From positions 124,001-188,000 of the forward strand of contig NZ_JANUSB010000016.1 in NCBI RefSeq assembly GCF_024793895.1: a stretch of 64,000 bases of DNA, read 5' to 3'. A model generated the notes under the pieces. That model was not told where the DNA came from and did not search any database. It was given only the letters and a program-made list of their open reading frames with translations. Both the position numbers and the translations under genes were made by a program. Shown piece by piece: positions 17,751-27,539 of this stretch. Position 1 is the stretch's first letter, and each line of letters opens with the position of its first letter. The stretch comes from Serratia sp. AKBS12 (GTDB lineage Bacteria; Pseudomonadota; Gammaproteobacteria; Enterobacterales; Enterobacteriaceae).

Positions 17751-19790
17751 ATGACAACACGCGAAACCTCCTCAAAACCGCAACAGGATCGGCTGAATCC
17801 GGTGGTTTTCTTTACCTCGGCAGGGCTGATACTGGCCTTCTCGCTGATGACGATATTTTTCACCGACTTTTCCGGTCAATGGCTTACCCGGACGCTCAAT
17901 TGGGTTTCAACCACCTTTGGCTGGTATTACCTGCTGGCCGCCACGCTGTATATCGTGTTTGTGGTGTTCATTGCCGCCTCTCGCTTCGGTTCGATCAAGC
18001 TGGGGCCAGAGCAGTCCAAACCGGAATTCAGCCTGTTAAGCTGGGCAGCGATGCTGTTTGCCGCCGGCATCGGCATCGATCTGATGTTCTTTTCGGTCGC
18101 CGAACCGATCACCCAATACATGATGCCGCCGGAAGGCCAGGGCCAGACGCTGGAAGCCGCGCGGCAGGCCATGGTATGGACGCTGTTCCACTATGGTCTG
18201 ACCGGCTGGTCGATGTACGCACTGATGGGCATCGCGCTGGGCTACTTCAGCTATCGCTATAACCTGCCGTTGACCATTCGTTCGGCGCTGTACCCGATCT
18301 TCGGTAAACGCATTAACGGGCCGATTGGCCACAGCGTGGATATTGCCGCGGTGGTTGGCACCATTTTCGGTATTGCCACCACCCTGGGCATTGGCGTGGT
18401 GCAGTTGAACTATGGCCTCAAGGTGCTGTTCCACCTGCCGGAAAATCTGACGGTTCAGGCGGCGTTGATCCTGTTGTCGGTAGTGATGGCGACCATTTCC
18501 GTCACCTCCGGCGTCAACAAGGGCATTCGTATTTTGTCTGAGCTGAACGTCTGGCTGGCGGTGGGGCTGATGGCATTTGTGCTGTTCTTCGGCAATACCG
18601 AATTCCTGCTCAACGCACTGGTACTGAACGTCGGTGATTACATCAATCGCTTTATGGGCATGACGCTCAACAGCTTCGCCTTCGATCGTCCGGTCGAGTG
18701 GATGAACAACTGGACGCTGTTCTTCTGGGCCTGGTGGGTTGCCTGGTCGCCGTTTGTCGGGCTGTTCCTGGCACGAATTTCCCGCGGGCGTACCATCCGT
18801 CAGTTCGTGGTCGGCACGCTGATTATTCCGTTTGTATTCACCCTGCTGTGGCTGTCTATCTTCGGCAACAGCGCGCTGTACCAGGTGATTCACGGCAACA
18901 TCGGCTTTGCACAGGAAGTGATGCAGTACCCTGAACGTGGCTTCTACAGCCTGCTGGCACAGTACCCGGCCTTTACCTTCAGCGCGTCGGTGGCAACCAT
19001 TACCGGCTTGCTGTTTTACGTCACCTCCGCCGATTCCGGTTCGCTGGTGCTGGGCAACTTTACTTCACGCCTGGTCGACATCAACAACGATGCACCGAAC
19101 TGGCTGCGCATCTTCTGGTCGGTTACCATCGGCCTGTTGACCATCGGCATGCTGATGACCAACGGCGTGTCGGCACTGCAGAACGCCACGGTGATCATGG
19201 GACTGCCGTTCAGCTTCGTGATCTTCTTCGTGATGGCCGGTTTGTACAAGTCGCTGCGGGTGGAGGATTACCGCAAGGCCGGTGCGCTGAACACCTCGGC
19301 GCCAACGCCCGTATCCAGCAACGATGTGCTGAACTGGAAGCAGCGCCTGTCGCGGGTGATGAACTACCCGGGCACCAAATACACCCAGAAAATGCTCGAT
19401 CTGGTGTGCCGACCAGCCATGCAGGAGGTGGCGCGCGAGCTGGAACTGCGCGGCGCCAAGGTCGATTTTACCGAGGTTCCACCCAGCGAAGAAGAGCGTT
19501 TGCCGCATCTGGAATTACTGGTACGACTGGGTGAAGAACAGAACTTCGTCTACCAGATCTGGCCGCAGCGTTATTCGGTGCCGGGCTTCACCTATCGCGC
19601 CCGTTCTGGCAAGTCGCACTATTACCGGCTGGAAACCTTCCTGATGGAAGGCACCCAGGGCAACGACCTGATGGACTACAGCAAAGAACAGGTGATTGGC
19701 GATATTCTTGACCAGTATGAGAAACACCTGAACTTCCTGCATATTCACCGTGAAGCGCCGGGCAATACCCTGACCTTCCCGGATATGTAA
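17751..19790 (+). CDS. betT: Choline transporter, BCCT family
   Basis: The 679-residue inner-membrane protein takes up choline with ions. It has the 12-helix BCCT core, starting with NPVVFFTSAGLILAFSLMTIFF, the helix-3 glycine stretch AGIGIDLMFFSVAEP, and the family core FFWAWWVAWSPFVGLFLARIS, whose Trp residues form the substrate site. AGIGIDLM rather than a glycine-only version fits choline carriers. A long hydrophilic C-terminal tail (about 170 residues after the last helix) is typical of BetT and linked to osmotic regulation. The ATG at 17751 follows AGAGGAAGACG. It is divergent from betIBA. Confidence 0.96.
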   Translation: MTTRETSSKPQQDRLNPVVFFTSAGLILAFSLMTIFFTDFSGQWLTRTLNWVSTTFGWYYLLAATLYIVFVVFIAASRFGSIKLGPEQSKPEFSLLSWAAMLFAAGIGIDLMFFSVAEPITQYMMPPEGQGQTLEAARQAMVWTLFHYGLTGWSMYALMGIALGYFSYRYNLPLTIRSALYPIFGKRINGPIGHSVDIAAVVGTIFGIATTLGIGVVQLNYGLKVLFHLPENLTVQAALILLSVVMATISVTSGVNKGIRILSELNVWLAVGLMAFVLFFGNTEFLLNALVLNVGDYINRFMGMTLNSFAFDRPVEWMNNWTLFFWAWWVAWSPFVGLFLARISRGRTIRQFVVGTLIIPFVFTLLWLSIFGNSALYQVIHGNIGFAQEVMQYPERGFYSLLAQYPAFTFSASVATITGLLFYVTSADSGSLVLGNFTSRLVDINNDAPNWLRIFWSVTIGLLTIGMLMTNGVSALQNATVIMGLPFSFVIFFVMAGLYKSLRVEDYRKAGALNTSAPTPVSSNDVLNWKQRLSRVMNYPGTKYTQKMLDLVCRPAMQEVARELELRGAKVDFTEVPPSEEERLPHLELLVRLGEEQNFVYQIWPQRYSVPGFTYRARSGKSHYYRLETFLMEGTQGNDLMDYSKEQVIGDILDQYEKHLNFLHIHREAPGNTLTFPDM

Positions 19791-19803
19791 CCCGATGGCG
19801 GGT

Positions 19804-19835
19804 GGTGGCGGCAGTCGCCGCGCCACCTGCTTTTT
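19804..19835 (+). terminator. Terminator downstream of betT
   Basis: A GC-rich stem, GGTGGCG (19804-19810)/CGCCACC (19821-19827), is followed after three bases by TTTTT. It lies in the 51-base gap between the convergent betT and ecpE stop codons. Confidence 0.7.
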
Positions 19836-19841
19836 CACCCG

Positions 19842-20504
19842 TTACCGCTCGCAACTGCGGTCGATATTGATAAATCTGCCGTTGTAGATAATAAATTTCT
19901 GTCCGCGCAAGCTCAGCGTCTTTTCCGTCAACCGCTCCCCCGGCCGCAAATAGTAACTGCTGCCGTCTTCATCGCTACTGTCACAACCCGGTTTGATCAA
20001 TAGCTTGAAGTAGGTATTGCCGATATTGCTCAGAGAACCGCGTGCTTTATCAAGCTGATAGGCAAAGTTTACCTGGCGAGGACGCACAACCAGAATGGTA
20101 TCCATCACCACCACCGGCTCCAGTCTGGCGCCATTGCGACTGCGTTGCGACACGTCAAAGTAACTGGCCGGTATTTCACGAAACGAAATACGATAGTAAC
20201 GTTCGCGGTTATCTTGCGGGCCATGGTAGAAAAACTTGTAGTATTCGTCCTGCCCGGCTTGCAGCATCAGCTGTTTCGGCGCATACAGCATTTCACCGTC
20301 AGCCGGTCGGCTACGCACTTCCTGTTCGCCGGGTCGATCGACAGCGCGGATGGTCACCTGGTAGATGCGCGCGCTTTTATTGTTATTCAACACCCGTTTG
20401 GAGACGAACGTCTGGTGCTGATCCATGGCAAACGTCAGGGTTCCCACATTGATGGCGCTGACGGAAAAAGGCAAAAACAGCAGCCATGGCAACAATCCCT
20501 TCAT
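19842..20504 (-). CDS. ecpE: Second periplasmic chaperone of the E. coli common pilus type
   Basis: The 220-residue protein has a signal peptide ending at SVSA and the alternate-chaperone fold of the Ecp/CFA group: NVGTLTFAMDQHQTFVSKRV, then YYKFFYHGPQDNRERYYRISF, and TILVVRPRQVNFAY. It is related to EcpB in the same operon, and its position after the adhesin gene matches ecpE. Its presumed job is stabilising the tip subunit EcpD. The ATG at 20504 has AGGAGAGGGACG upstream and lies 10 bases after the ecpD stop. It is the last gene of the operon. Confidence 0.9.
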   Translation of the reverse strand: MKGLLPWLLFLPFSVSAINVGTLTFAMDQHQTFVSKRVLNNNKSARIYQVTIRAVDRPGEQEVRSRPADGEMLYAPKQLMLQAGQDEYYKFFYHGPQDNRERYYRISFREIPASYFDVSQRSRNGARLEPVVVMDTILVVRPRQVNFAYQLDKARGSLSNIGNTYFKLLIKPGCDSSDEDGSSYYLRPGERLTEKTLSLRGQKFIIYNGRFINIDRSCER

Positions 20505-20514
20505 CGTCCCTCTC

Positions 20515-22149
20515 CTAGTTGATATTACGCCAGGTGGCTTCCACGTGGATTTCGCCAGCCGCGCTGACGTCGCCGTACCAGCCATTGCCCTCCACCGTTT
20601 TCAACGAGATTGGATCGTTCATCGGCAGGGTAAATCTGACGTTGGTTTTATTCAGCACCCCGACGTCGCCGGAGATATCATTCCATGGCGTACTGCTCCA
20701 CAACGCATTGGTGATGTCATGCCACTGGCCGTCACAACCGGCATCGAACGTCTGTTGCCCCCCGGCGCTGGTACGAATACTCAGCTGTGCCGGGAAAGGC
20801 ACCTGTATGCCGTTATCCGGCGAAGAAAAAATGCAGTAATTGATGCCGTTGAGCGTCTGAGTCGGGCCGGTGGCCATCACACGCACGCTGTCGGCTGACG
20901 TTTTACCGCTGGTGGTGACAATATAACCGAACTCCAGCGCTGGCTCCGTCGGACCAACGTAACCTTCACGATGCGGATTATTTTCATAATCGTCAGAAAT
21001 GATACTGATGCTGAAATCGCGCGGCTTGACGATCAGCTGGTTCGAGGTAGAAAACTCGTACCAGCCGGATTCCGCCGAGGTGATGTTCTGGAAACGAAAA
21101 TTGATCAAATCTCGCGTGCCGCTGTCGGAAATCCCCAGGCGCACCATCTGTTTGAAGAAATTACTCGAGAAAAAAACGTAAATGGCATTACTGCTCTTCA
21201 ATTCATTGAAATTATAGTAATAGGTTATACCGGAGGTCGGCTTCCAACCGTTGCCGTCAAGGCTGAACTGCAGATCGGCCGATGCCACCGCGGAATTCAA
21301 CGGGGCATTGTTGATCGCCGGGAAAATGTGAATCGAGGTGTTACTGACACTGCCGTCGGTCTGCAGATCATAGCTGACCATCTTGCACATGATGCCGGAG
21401 CGGGTGCCGATGGTCTGATTCTTACAGTCGGCATTGCCTTCACCGATGATCGGCACACCGTCGCTGTTGACGAACACTTCCGACACCGCATTGGTATTGA
21501 TAAAACGCAGGTGCGCCCCCTTGCTGTGCGTTACCTTGCGCTTGTACCAGCTCCCGCTGGCCTGATCCTGGCAGCGGCCGCCGGCGGCCGCATCATAGGA
21601 GGCAGAGGTCTGACAACTGTTAATCTGCATGCTGAAACTGTCGCCCGGCGCCATCTGTTTCAAGTATTGGTAAAAACTCGGCGACATCATGCCATGCATC
21701 CATTTTTGCCCACCGCTGGGTACCGTCACCGCATAGAAGCCTTTATCATCGGTGGTTTGCGGCAGGATCAGACTGGTGTCCATATTGCACCCGCTGTACC
21801 AGTTGATGCAGCGCAGGCCAAGAAACGGATTTTTGATCGGCGCATTTTCCAGCCACATATCAAAACGGTAGTTGGCCACCAAACCGGTGTTATAGCCGTT
21901 GTCCACATAGCCCAGACTTTGCTGGTAAATGGTGCCCGACCCGCCATACTTCAGTCCGGTCCACTGATTGGCGCCGGTCATGCGCGGATCCAGCACACCG
22001 GCGGGAGTGACAAAATAGTTATCGTCGGCATTGTTCTCGACAAAGACAAATTTCGTCGCCGCCGCGTCCGGCCAGGTGGTAACGTTGACCGCAGCCTGCG
22101 CCACCGGGGCGAGCAACGCCAGTGCAAATAGCGCCTTATCAACTTTCAT
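20515..22149 (-). CDS. ecpD: E. coli common pilus tip adhesin
   Basis: The 544-residue product is the large polymerising adhesin of the Ecp pilus, close to the remembered length of E. coli EcpD (547). A signal peptide ends at APVAQA, followed by [26 protein letters not shown]. The mature part has several cysteines, e.g. [13 protein letters not shown] and [15 protein letters not shown], and ends in an immunoglobulin-like pilin domain. The ATG at 22149 with GGGAGAAAAG upstream overlaps the usher end by 11 bases, indicating translational coupling. Confidence 0.9.
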   Translation of the reverse strand: MKVDKALFALALLAPVAQAAVNVTTWPDAAATKFVFVENNADDNYFVTPAGVLDPRMTGANQWTGLKYGGSGTIYQQSLGYVDNGYNTGLVANYRFDMWLENAPIKNPFLGLRCINWYSGCNMDTSLILPQTTDDKGFYAVTVPSGGQKWMHGMMSPSFYQYLKQMAPGDSFSMQINSCQTSASYDAAAGGRCQDQASGSWYKRKVTHSKGAHLRFINTNAVSEVFVNSDGVPIIGEGNADCKNQTIGTRSGIMCKMVSYDLQTDGSVSNTSIHIFPAINNAPLNSAVASADLQFSLDGNGWKPTSGITYYYNFNELKSSNAIYVFFSSNFFKQMVRLGISDSGTRDLINFRFQNITSAESGWYEFSTSNQLIVKPRDFSISIISDDYENNPHREGYVGPTEPALEFGYIVTTSGKTSADSVRVMATGPTQTLNGINYCIFSSPDNGIQVPFPAQLSIRTSAGGQQTFDAGCDGQWHDITNALWSSTPWNDISGDVGVLNKTNVRFTLPMNDPISLKTVEGNGWYGDVSAAGEIHVEATWRNIN

Positions 22150-24673
22150 TATTCTTTTCTCCCGTCGGCCGTCGTTCGGCATAGGTTTTCAAGCCGACGC
22201 ACACCACGTCACCGACCCAAATCGCCCCGCGAGCGTTGCTCAGTTCCAGATCCACCTCGCAGCTCTGGTTATCCCCATGCACAAAGTCGATCACCGGGAA
22301 TTTCTTGTCGATGTCCATCACGAACTCGCCCTTCTCGTCGGTGCGCGTACGGCCAATGTGATTCTTGATATCGGCATGGGTCAGCAGCGTACCGTCCTCT
22401 GCCTTGATGCGGCCAAATACCGTTACCATCTGCTTGATCTCCGGCGTAATGACCGCCACGTTACCCGGGTACAGCGTCAGCCGGCTGTTGCGTTTGGTGA
22501 CAATGTCGAAACTTTCAGCCGAGTTTTTGTTGTTCATCAGTTCAATGTCATATTGACCGTAGGGTGACAGCGGCAGATAGTTTTTGCTGCCGCTCAGCTT
22601 GACCACTCGCCCATCGACGCGCGCCGCCAGCAGCCCATCGTTTTCGATGCCGGTATTGAAGATGATGCCGGCGTTGCCTTCATTGCGGCCGCTGGCAGCA
22701 ATATTTTTACCCTGCCATCCCAGGCTGCCATTCGCGCTCAGGCTGGTATTGACATAACCGTCGGCGGAGCTGCTGACGTTGACCGTCCCGGTAGAATACT
22801 TGGTATCGAAGCGTACGTAGCCGCCGCCATTCAAGCTGCTGTCACCCTGGGTATCACCGGAAATGGCCCGTGACAGGTTGGCACCAACGGTACGAATTGG
22901 CCCATCCGACAGCTCTTTACGTGCGGCAAGGTTTGCGGTGGTATAACCGTTCTGATTGGAAATGCCGGCGCTGAACCAGTTCCCTAGCGGCAATGAGAAA
23001 TCCAGGGCTATATATTTACCGGTATCGGAGCCTGAACGGCCGTTATTGTAACGCTGAACGCCGGCGCGCACGCCGAGCGTGCCATAGCGCCCGGTAAAAA
23101 CATTTTGATAAAAATCAACGTTATAGTAACGCGTATCATTTTTGACATCGTCGTTGTAGCTGACGCTCATGGTACCCAGTCCGGGGGTTAGCGCGCCAAA
23201 GTTGAGCGTGCCGCCAATCGCCCGGTTTTCTGCATCGCTTTGCAGCAGCCTGTTGCCAATGCGGGTTTTCTCCTGATTCAGCCAGATTGAACTAAACCCC
23301 CCCGGCAACGCTGCGCTGAGGCTGTTCACCAGGCTCCATGAGCTGTCCGATGCCACCATGTTTTGCAGGGTAAACTGGAGCGACTCGCTCAAGGGAAGCG
23401 AGAAACGTCCCTCACCAACCGAGTTGCCGTCAAACGAATAGCCGGACAGCGCCCAGTTGAGGATATGCAGGTTGCCAGTGGCGGATATCCCCGCCAGATA
23501 GGCATCTTTGCCGGCGATGTAACGATCGTCTTGCCGCCGCCACTGGTCCATGCGGATCATCCCGCCCCACACCTGCCAGGATAATGCGGCATTGGCACCA
23601 CGATCGGGGCTGTACAGCTTGTTGATGCGCTGTCGATGCCGGTTGACCACCTTGCCATTCACCACCACCGAGACCTCCACATCATAAATACCGTACGGTA
23701 GGTTACCGGTATCCACTTCATGATTACCCATGGTGAAGCTCTGAACGCTGAGCAGGCGTCCGTCACGAGATAAATGCACCTCGCCGGCCGAAGGGAAAAA
23801 CACCACGATCGGCGTCAGCGACTGCGAATTATCAAACACGGTGGAATTGGCGCGGTTACCATAAGAGAAACCGTATATTTTACTCGCATTAAGCGCGGTA
23901 ACCGGCCCAAGCGACTGCAGGTTCCAACTATCAAGCATACCGACGGCAAAGCGTCGGCCGGCAAAATCACGTTCGTACATCGCCTTGTACAAGGTGGCAT
24001 CCTGATTGTTGCTGCCAATGCCGTACAGCGATCCATTCACCTCGACATGATGCTCACGCAGCGCCGTCACGCTGTTAAGGGAAAGGTAGCTCGAGGTATT
24101 ACCTTCGCTGGCTTTGGCGCGGTAATCATAAATCCCCAGATCGTAATTGAGCGTGCTGCTGAGGGTGTCAACGCTGGAAGCGCCGATATCGTTGGAACGC
24201 GCACGCAGCACCGTGCCAATCGCCGACTCTTTTACCACCAGTTGCAGATTAAGCTGACGGAAATTCAGCGCCAGCCAGGCGTTTGCCGCCAGCTCAATAC
24301 GTTGTTGCGGGTTAAAACCGACGTTGTTCAGCGCCTCAATCTGCCGGATGGTATCCTCGGTCAGGCGGGCACCGCCGTCATTATCTTCCAGCGTAATTTG
24401 GCGAACTTTCAACCCTTGCGAGTCGAGAAACAGCAACGCATGGCCGATACGCTGATCGTCTTTAATGCCTTTATTTTTCTCATAGTGCAGCAATAACGGG
24501 ATACTCATGCCTTCGCGCAATGCCTGGCTGAAAGCCTGCGGGATCAGCACGCCGTCAATCTGCGTCAACCCTGCTGCCATCACCTGCTGTGCCGGTATAA
24601 GTGCAACAGGAACCATCGCCGCGCCAGCCATTATCAACGAATTGGTCACTACCTTACGCAGAGTCCTTTTCAC
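22139..24673 (-). CDS. ecpC: Alternate-family outer-membrane usher for the Ecp pilus
   Basis: The 844-residue usher belongs to the CFA/Ecp class rather than the FimD class. The signal peptide ends near QQVMAAG; then come a TcfC-type N-terminal domain ([17 protein letters not shown]), a long beta-barrel with [17 protein letters not shown] and [18 protein letters not shown], and a C-terminal carboxypeptidase-like domain with [13 protein letters not shown] and [14 protein letters not shown]. Length matches E. coli EcpC (about 841). The start codon is GTG at 24673, well supported by AAGGGAGG upstream. It acts as the secretion pore for EcpA and EcpD. Confidence 0.93.
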   Translation of the reverse strand: MKRTLRKVVTNSLIMAGAAMVPVALIPAQQVMAAGLTQIDGVLIPQAFSQALREGMSIPLLLHYEKNKGIKDDQRIGHALLFLDSQGLKVRQITLEDNDGGARLTEDTIRQIEALNNVGFNPQQRIELAANAWLALNFRQLNLQLVVKESAIGTVLRARSNDIGASSVDTLSSTLNYDLGIYDYRAKASEGNTSSYLSLNSVTALREHHVEVNGSLYGIGSNNQDATLYKAMYERDFAGRRFAVGMLDSWNLQSLGPVTALNASKIYGFSYGNRANSTVFDNSQSLTPIVVFFPSAGEVHLSRDGRLLSVQSFTMGNHEVDTGNLPYGIYDVEVSVVVNGKVVNRHRQRINKLYSPDRGANAALSWQVWGGMIRMDQWRRQDDRYIAGKDAYLAGISATGNLHILNWALSGYSFDGNSVGEGRFSLPLSESLQFTLQNMVASDSSWSLVNSLSAALPGGFSSIWLNQEKTRIGNRLLQSDAENRAIGGTLNFGALTPGLGTMSVSYNDDVKNDTRYYNVDFYQNVFTGRYGTLGVRAGVQRYNNGRSGSDTGKYIALDFSLPLGNWFSAGISNQNGYTTANLAARKELSDGPIRTVGANLSRAISGDTQGDSSLNGGGYVRFDTKYSTGTVNVSSSADGYVNTSLSANGSLGWQGKNIAASGRNEGNAGIIFNTGIENDGLLAARVDGRVVKLSGSKNYLPLSPYGQYDIELMNNKNSAESFDIVTKRNSRLTLYPGNVAVITPEIKQMVTVFGRIKAEDGTLLTHADIKNHIGRTRTDEKGEFVMDIDKKFPVIDFVHGDNQSCEVDLELSNARGAIWVGDVVCVGLKTYAERRPTGEKNNES

Positions 24674-24739
24674 CTCGGCCTCCCTTGTTCCATTGTCATG
24701 ACGCCCCTTCCTTGGTCATTGCACATCGGGTGCCGACGC

Positions 24740-25408
24740 TTATTTCACCGGGATAAATTGCTCACCGTGCCACAGAGCCACTCGGCCTTTCTTGTCATTG
24801 ACGTCTACGCGGGAGAAGGCCTTTTCTCTGCCGGGCATCACAAAATAGTTTTCCTTGCACCCTTCGGGGATCTTGTGGGTCAGACAGGTGCCATAGACCA
24901 CCACTTTGAAGGTGGCATTGCCGGTGTTTTTAATTTTCCCGTTGCGAAACTGATAGTTAAATCGGTCCTGGCGCGGTGCCACCACCAGAATGGTGCCGAT
25001 ACGCGCCGAGGTAGTCGCCACGGCATTGCGCCGGGCACTATTTTCTTCTGCATCGCTCAAGGCCTGATCAAACCAGACAATGCGGTAATAGCGCTCCTGG
25101 GCATCGCTCGGGCCGTTGTAATAAAAGCGGATAACTTCGCGTGCGTTGGCTGGCAGCATCACGCTGGCCGGCGAAAGCAGCATTTCATCTTTCGACTCCA
25201 TCGCCATGACCTGGCCTGACTCCAACGGGCTGGAAATACGTTCAACGTTGATATTCACCAGACGGCCGCTGTCGGTGGTATTTCTGATTTCTTTTGACAG
25301 GCGCGCATGGTCGCTGTGCATAAAGGCGCTGATTTCCCCAACGTCAAGGGCAAAGGCGGTCTGGCTGAGGGGAAACAGCAGGCAAAGGGCAAGATGGAAT
25401 CGTTTCAT
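24740..25408 (-). CDS. ecpB: Periplasmic chaperone of the E. coli common pilus
   Basis: The 222-residue protein equals E. coli EcpB in length and closely in sequence: [54 protein letters not shown] and [15 protein letters not shown] at the C-terminus. It stabilises EcpA subunits in the periplasm by donor-strand complementation. The ATG at 25408 begins a clean signal peptide ending at SQTAFA; the frame stays open further upstream. It follows ecpA after 82 bases that contain a strong hairpin. Confidence 0.94.
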   Translation of the reverse strand: MKRFHLALCLLFPLSQTAFALDVGEISAFMHSDHARLSKEIRNTTDSGRLVNINVERISSPLESGQVMAMESKDEMLLSPASVMLPANAREVIRFYYNGPSDAQERYYRIVWFDQALSDAEENSARRNAVATTSARIGTILVVAPRQDRFNYQFRNGKIKNTGNATFKVVVYGTCLTHKIPEGCKENYFVMPGREKAFSRVDVNDKKGRVALWHGEQFIPVK

Positions 25409-25447
25409 GGCGCTATTCCAGATGACAGTCATCAACAACGTGAACAA

Positions 25448-25468
25448 GCAGGGGGAGTTCCCCCCTGC
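25448..25468 (-). promoter_or_regulatory. Intercistronic hairpin after ecpA
   Basis: The perfect 8-base-pair stem GCAGGGGG (25448-25455)/CCCCCTGC (25461-25468) with a 5-base loop starts 22 bases after the ecpA stop codon and ends before ecpB. It has no U-run. It mirrors the element after the pilin gene of the other fimbrial operon and may protect the pilin message or reduce downstream transcription. Confidence 0.7.
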
Positions 25469-25490
25469 CAAATTCAAAAAACTCGGTGGA

Positions 25491-26078
25491 TTAGATAGTC
25501 CAGGTGGCGTTGAACTCGACGCTTACGTCGCCGCTCCAGATCCCTTCTGGCAGCGTGGAGTAATCGGTAACTGCCGTGGTGCCATCGGTGGTTGCGCCAA
25601 TAATGCTGAAGGTGAACTGATCCTGCGCGCTGCTACGGCTAGCAACGTTATAGCCGTTTGACAGTGCGCTCAGGTTGCCGCCCAGGATACCGTTGGCGGT
25701 ATCGATCATGGTGGTTTCAGCCGTTTTCACTACCTCGGCACCGTTATAGTTAACGCCTACATTCAACGTAGAGCCGGAGGTGTCGAGCTGAGTCAGCGTG
25801 TTGGAAACCAGTTTGGAGGTCAGTTTGAATGCCGTCGCCGTGGCGTCACCTTCAACCGTGACGTCGAACAGGCCTTTCTGGCTATTAAAGCCTTTGATGC
25901 CTTCTGCGTACTGGAAAGTCAGACTGCCAATCGGCGTTACTACCAGTTTGCTGCTGGTGTCTTTCTTGGCGGTTGCAGACCAGGTTGCCAAAGCCTGCGC
26001 GGTAACGTCGGCAGCTTGAGCGGTATTCACCGCGACAAATGCAGAAACGATAGCTAATGCCAGTGTCATTTTTTTCAT
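25491..26078 (-). CDS. ecpA: Major pilin of the E. coli common pilus (Mat/Ecp)
   Basis: The 195-residue precursor has the length of E. coli EcpA. After the signal peptide ending at NTAQA, it reads [20 protein letters not shown] and later [40 protein letters not shown] and [20 protein letters not shown], near-identical to EcpA as I remember it. It has no disulfide, as expected for this family. The ATG at 26078 follows TTAAGGGAGTTTTACC. It is the first and probably most strongly expressed gene of ecpABCDE. Confidence 0.96.
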   Translation of the reverse strand: MKKMTLALAIVSAFVAVNTAQAADVTAQALATWSATAKKDTSSKLVVTPIGSLTFQYAEGIKGFNSQKGLFDVTVEGDATATAFKLTSKLVSNTLTQLDTSGSTLNVGVNYNGAEVVKTAETTMIDTANGILGGNLSALSNGYNVASRSSAQDQFTFSIIGATTDGTTAVTDYSTLPEGIWSGDVSVEFNATWTI

Positions 26079-26771
26079 GGTAAAACTCCCTTAAATGTTG
26101 AATGCGATCTTTTTCGTCCTTTGACGTGACGTGCTGTGTCATTTCCACCTTGCTCTGGCAAGCCAGCTGCCAGCGGGACACCCCTTCCGGCGATATCCGC
26201 CAAAACGATGATGCCGACTAATGACCAGAAAAAGCTTAACGTCAAATCGTCATAAAAGAACCATTAACTATTAACTGACAAATATTTAGAAATTAATTCC
26301 ATTTTTAATATAAATTAATGTCAGTTAACGTATAAATCACTATTCGAATTATTCAAAGCAGAACAAGACCCTTGAGATTTTTTCTAGCAGGCGGCAATTA
26401 ACCATAGCCATTGCAAGGGATAATCCCCAGCATCGCAAACCCTGCCATGTGGTGATTTATCCGCCCCTGGCCTCGCCTCGGTATTGATACGCGCGCCCTA
26501 TGCCGGCGCGGCCCACGGCACGCTGCCCAATCCAATCGGCGTGCATGGCAACGGCACGCAATACTGCGCACATGTGCCGGACGGCCAGGTTTATGCGCCG
26601 GTATCAGAAGGGCTAGCTACAGGAAACGATCCGGGAAATGCTCGCTACCGGTGCCCAGACATCGGTTGTCTGCTCGGCGTCGGCGGGAACCGGGTTTATG
26701 CCGCAGCGGCAAAATGCCGGATAGGCATCCGGCATTAAAGATATGCTGAGCAAAATCAGGAAAGAGGGGAA
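26079..26771. other. Long gap between ecpA and the upstream LuxR-type gene
   Basis: A 693-base gap. The first third next to ecpA (about 26220-26380) is very AT-rich and should contain the ecp promoter. The part 26480-26725 is GC-rich and has coding-like character in two adjacent frames broken by a stop and frame change, so it may be a decayed gene fragment; no function is recognised. A terminator-like hairpin at 26713-26736 lies downstream of the LuxR-type gene. Confidence 0.5.
26713..26736 (-). terminator. Hairpin downstream of the LuxR-type regulator
   Basis: The perfect 10-base inverted repeat AATGCCGGAT/ATCCGGCATT with a 4-base loop lies 35 bases beyond the regulator stop codon. On the minus strand it is followed by TTTT made partly of the stem end, so it is a modest terminator. 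The core GCCGGAT also resembles REP-type palindromes. Confidence 0.55.
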
Positions 26772-27422
26772 TCAGATGGCACGTTTGCGCAGTGTCAGTA
26801 GCATCTTGATGAATCCGGTCCGTGTTGAGCATAATTTATTCACGATATTGCATTTATGGCTACTAACCGTTTTATACGCCAGCCGCGTACTGGTGGCGAT
26901 GTGTTGCGGAGTCAGGCCGGTGACCATCATCGCCATGATGCGCCATTCGCTGCCAGAAAGCCCTTTCATCGGTGCAGGACAGGGATGGCGTTCCAGCGTC
27001 TGCGCTATACGCGGGCTTTGATAAGCCAGCTCCGCGCGGGCGGATTCGATACCGGCCAGTAATAACGCCATTCCATCGCGTTTTGATACTAACGCTATCT
27101 GCGGTATCGATGCCAATAGATGCAATACGCTGTAATTTTCTATATCGGTGAATATCACCCAGGCGGTTTCCGACCACAGACTTTTGGCTTCCAATATAAA
27201 ACGTACGCCGTCAATTACCCGTTCATTGACACCGTAAAGCTCCATAATCACCGTTTGGCGCGGCTGCATTTCCAGAGCGGCGGTGATCTGATGAAAGGCC
27301 GTCGCCTGACATGAGCCGATAATACTGGGTTGTAACAGCGCCATTAATCCCTGATGCACCCAGGAGACCGGGTCATAAAATATAAAATCACCGGCAGCCA
27401 TCTCTGTTTTCATACGTTCCAT
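26772..27422 (-). CDS. LuxR-type regulator beside the ecp operon
   Basis: The 216-residue protein has a C-terminal LuxR/GerE helix-turn-helix in LSGSEWRIMAMMVTGLTPQHIA, TRLAYKTVSSHKCNIVNKL (about residues 147-200). The N-terminal half resembles a receiver-like fold, with VIMELYGVNE where a phosphorylated Asp would lie (here Glu), so phosphorylation is doubtful. It occupies the place of ecpR (matA), the LuxR-type activator of E. coli ecp, but I do not see close similarity outside the DNA-binding domain. I prefer the ATG at 27422 (AAGGA upstream); a GTG at 27449 is also in frame. It is likely transcribed with or after the ToxR-like gene. Control of ecp is inferred from position. Confidence 0.78.
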   Translation of the reverse strand: MERMKTEMAAGDFIFYDPVSWVHQGLMALLQPSIIGSCQATAFHQITAALEMQPRQTVIMELYGVNERVIDGVRFILEAKSLWSETAWVIFTDIENYSVLHLLASIPQIALVSKRDGMALLLAGIESARAELAYQSPRIAQTLERHPCPAPMKGLSGSEWRIMAMMVTGLTPQHIATSTRLAYKTVSSHKCNIVNKLCSTRTGFIKMLLTLRKRAI

Positions 27423-27539
27423 CGCGATATCATCCTTGCAGAATGGCACCGGTTGGCGTCGCGGCTTTATTGCTCGGGCATCACGCCAGAGTTTTAGCCC
27501 GGCGTCAACACGTGCCTCAGGTTTAAATGTTTTGTCAAT

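Noticed and set aside
18036-18893. Minus-strand open frame inside betT
   Set aside because: The product is His/Gln-rich with no motif, opposite a well-supported BCCT transporter.
20971-22131. 386-codon open frame on the plus strand inside ecpD
   Set aside because: The minus-strand adhesin is well supported by its signal peptide and operon place. The plus-strand product shows no recognisable motif.
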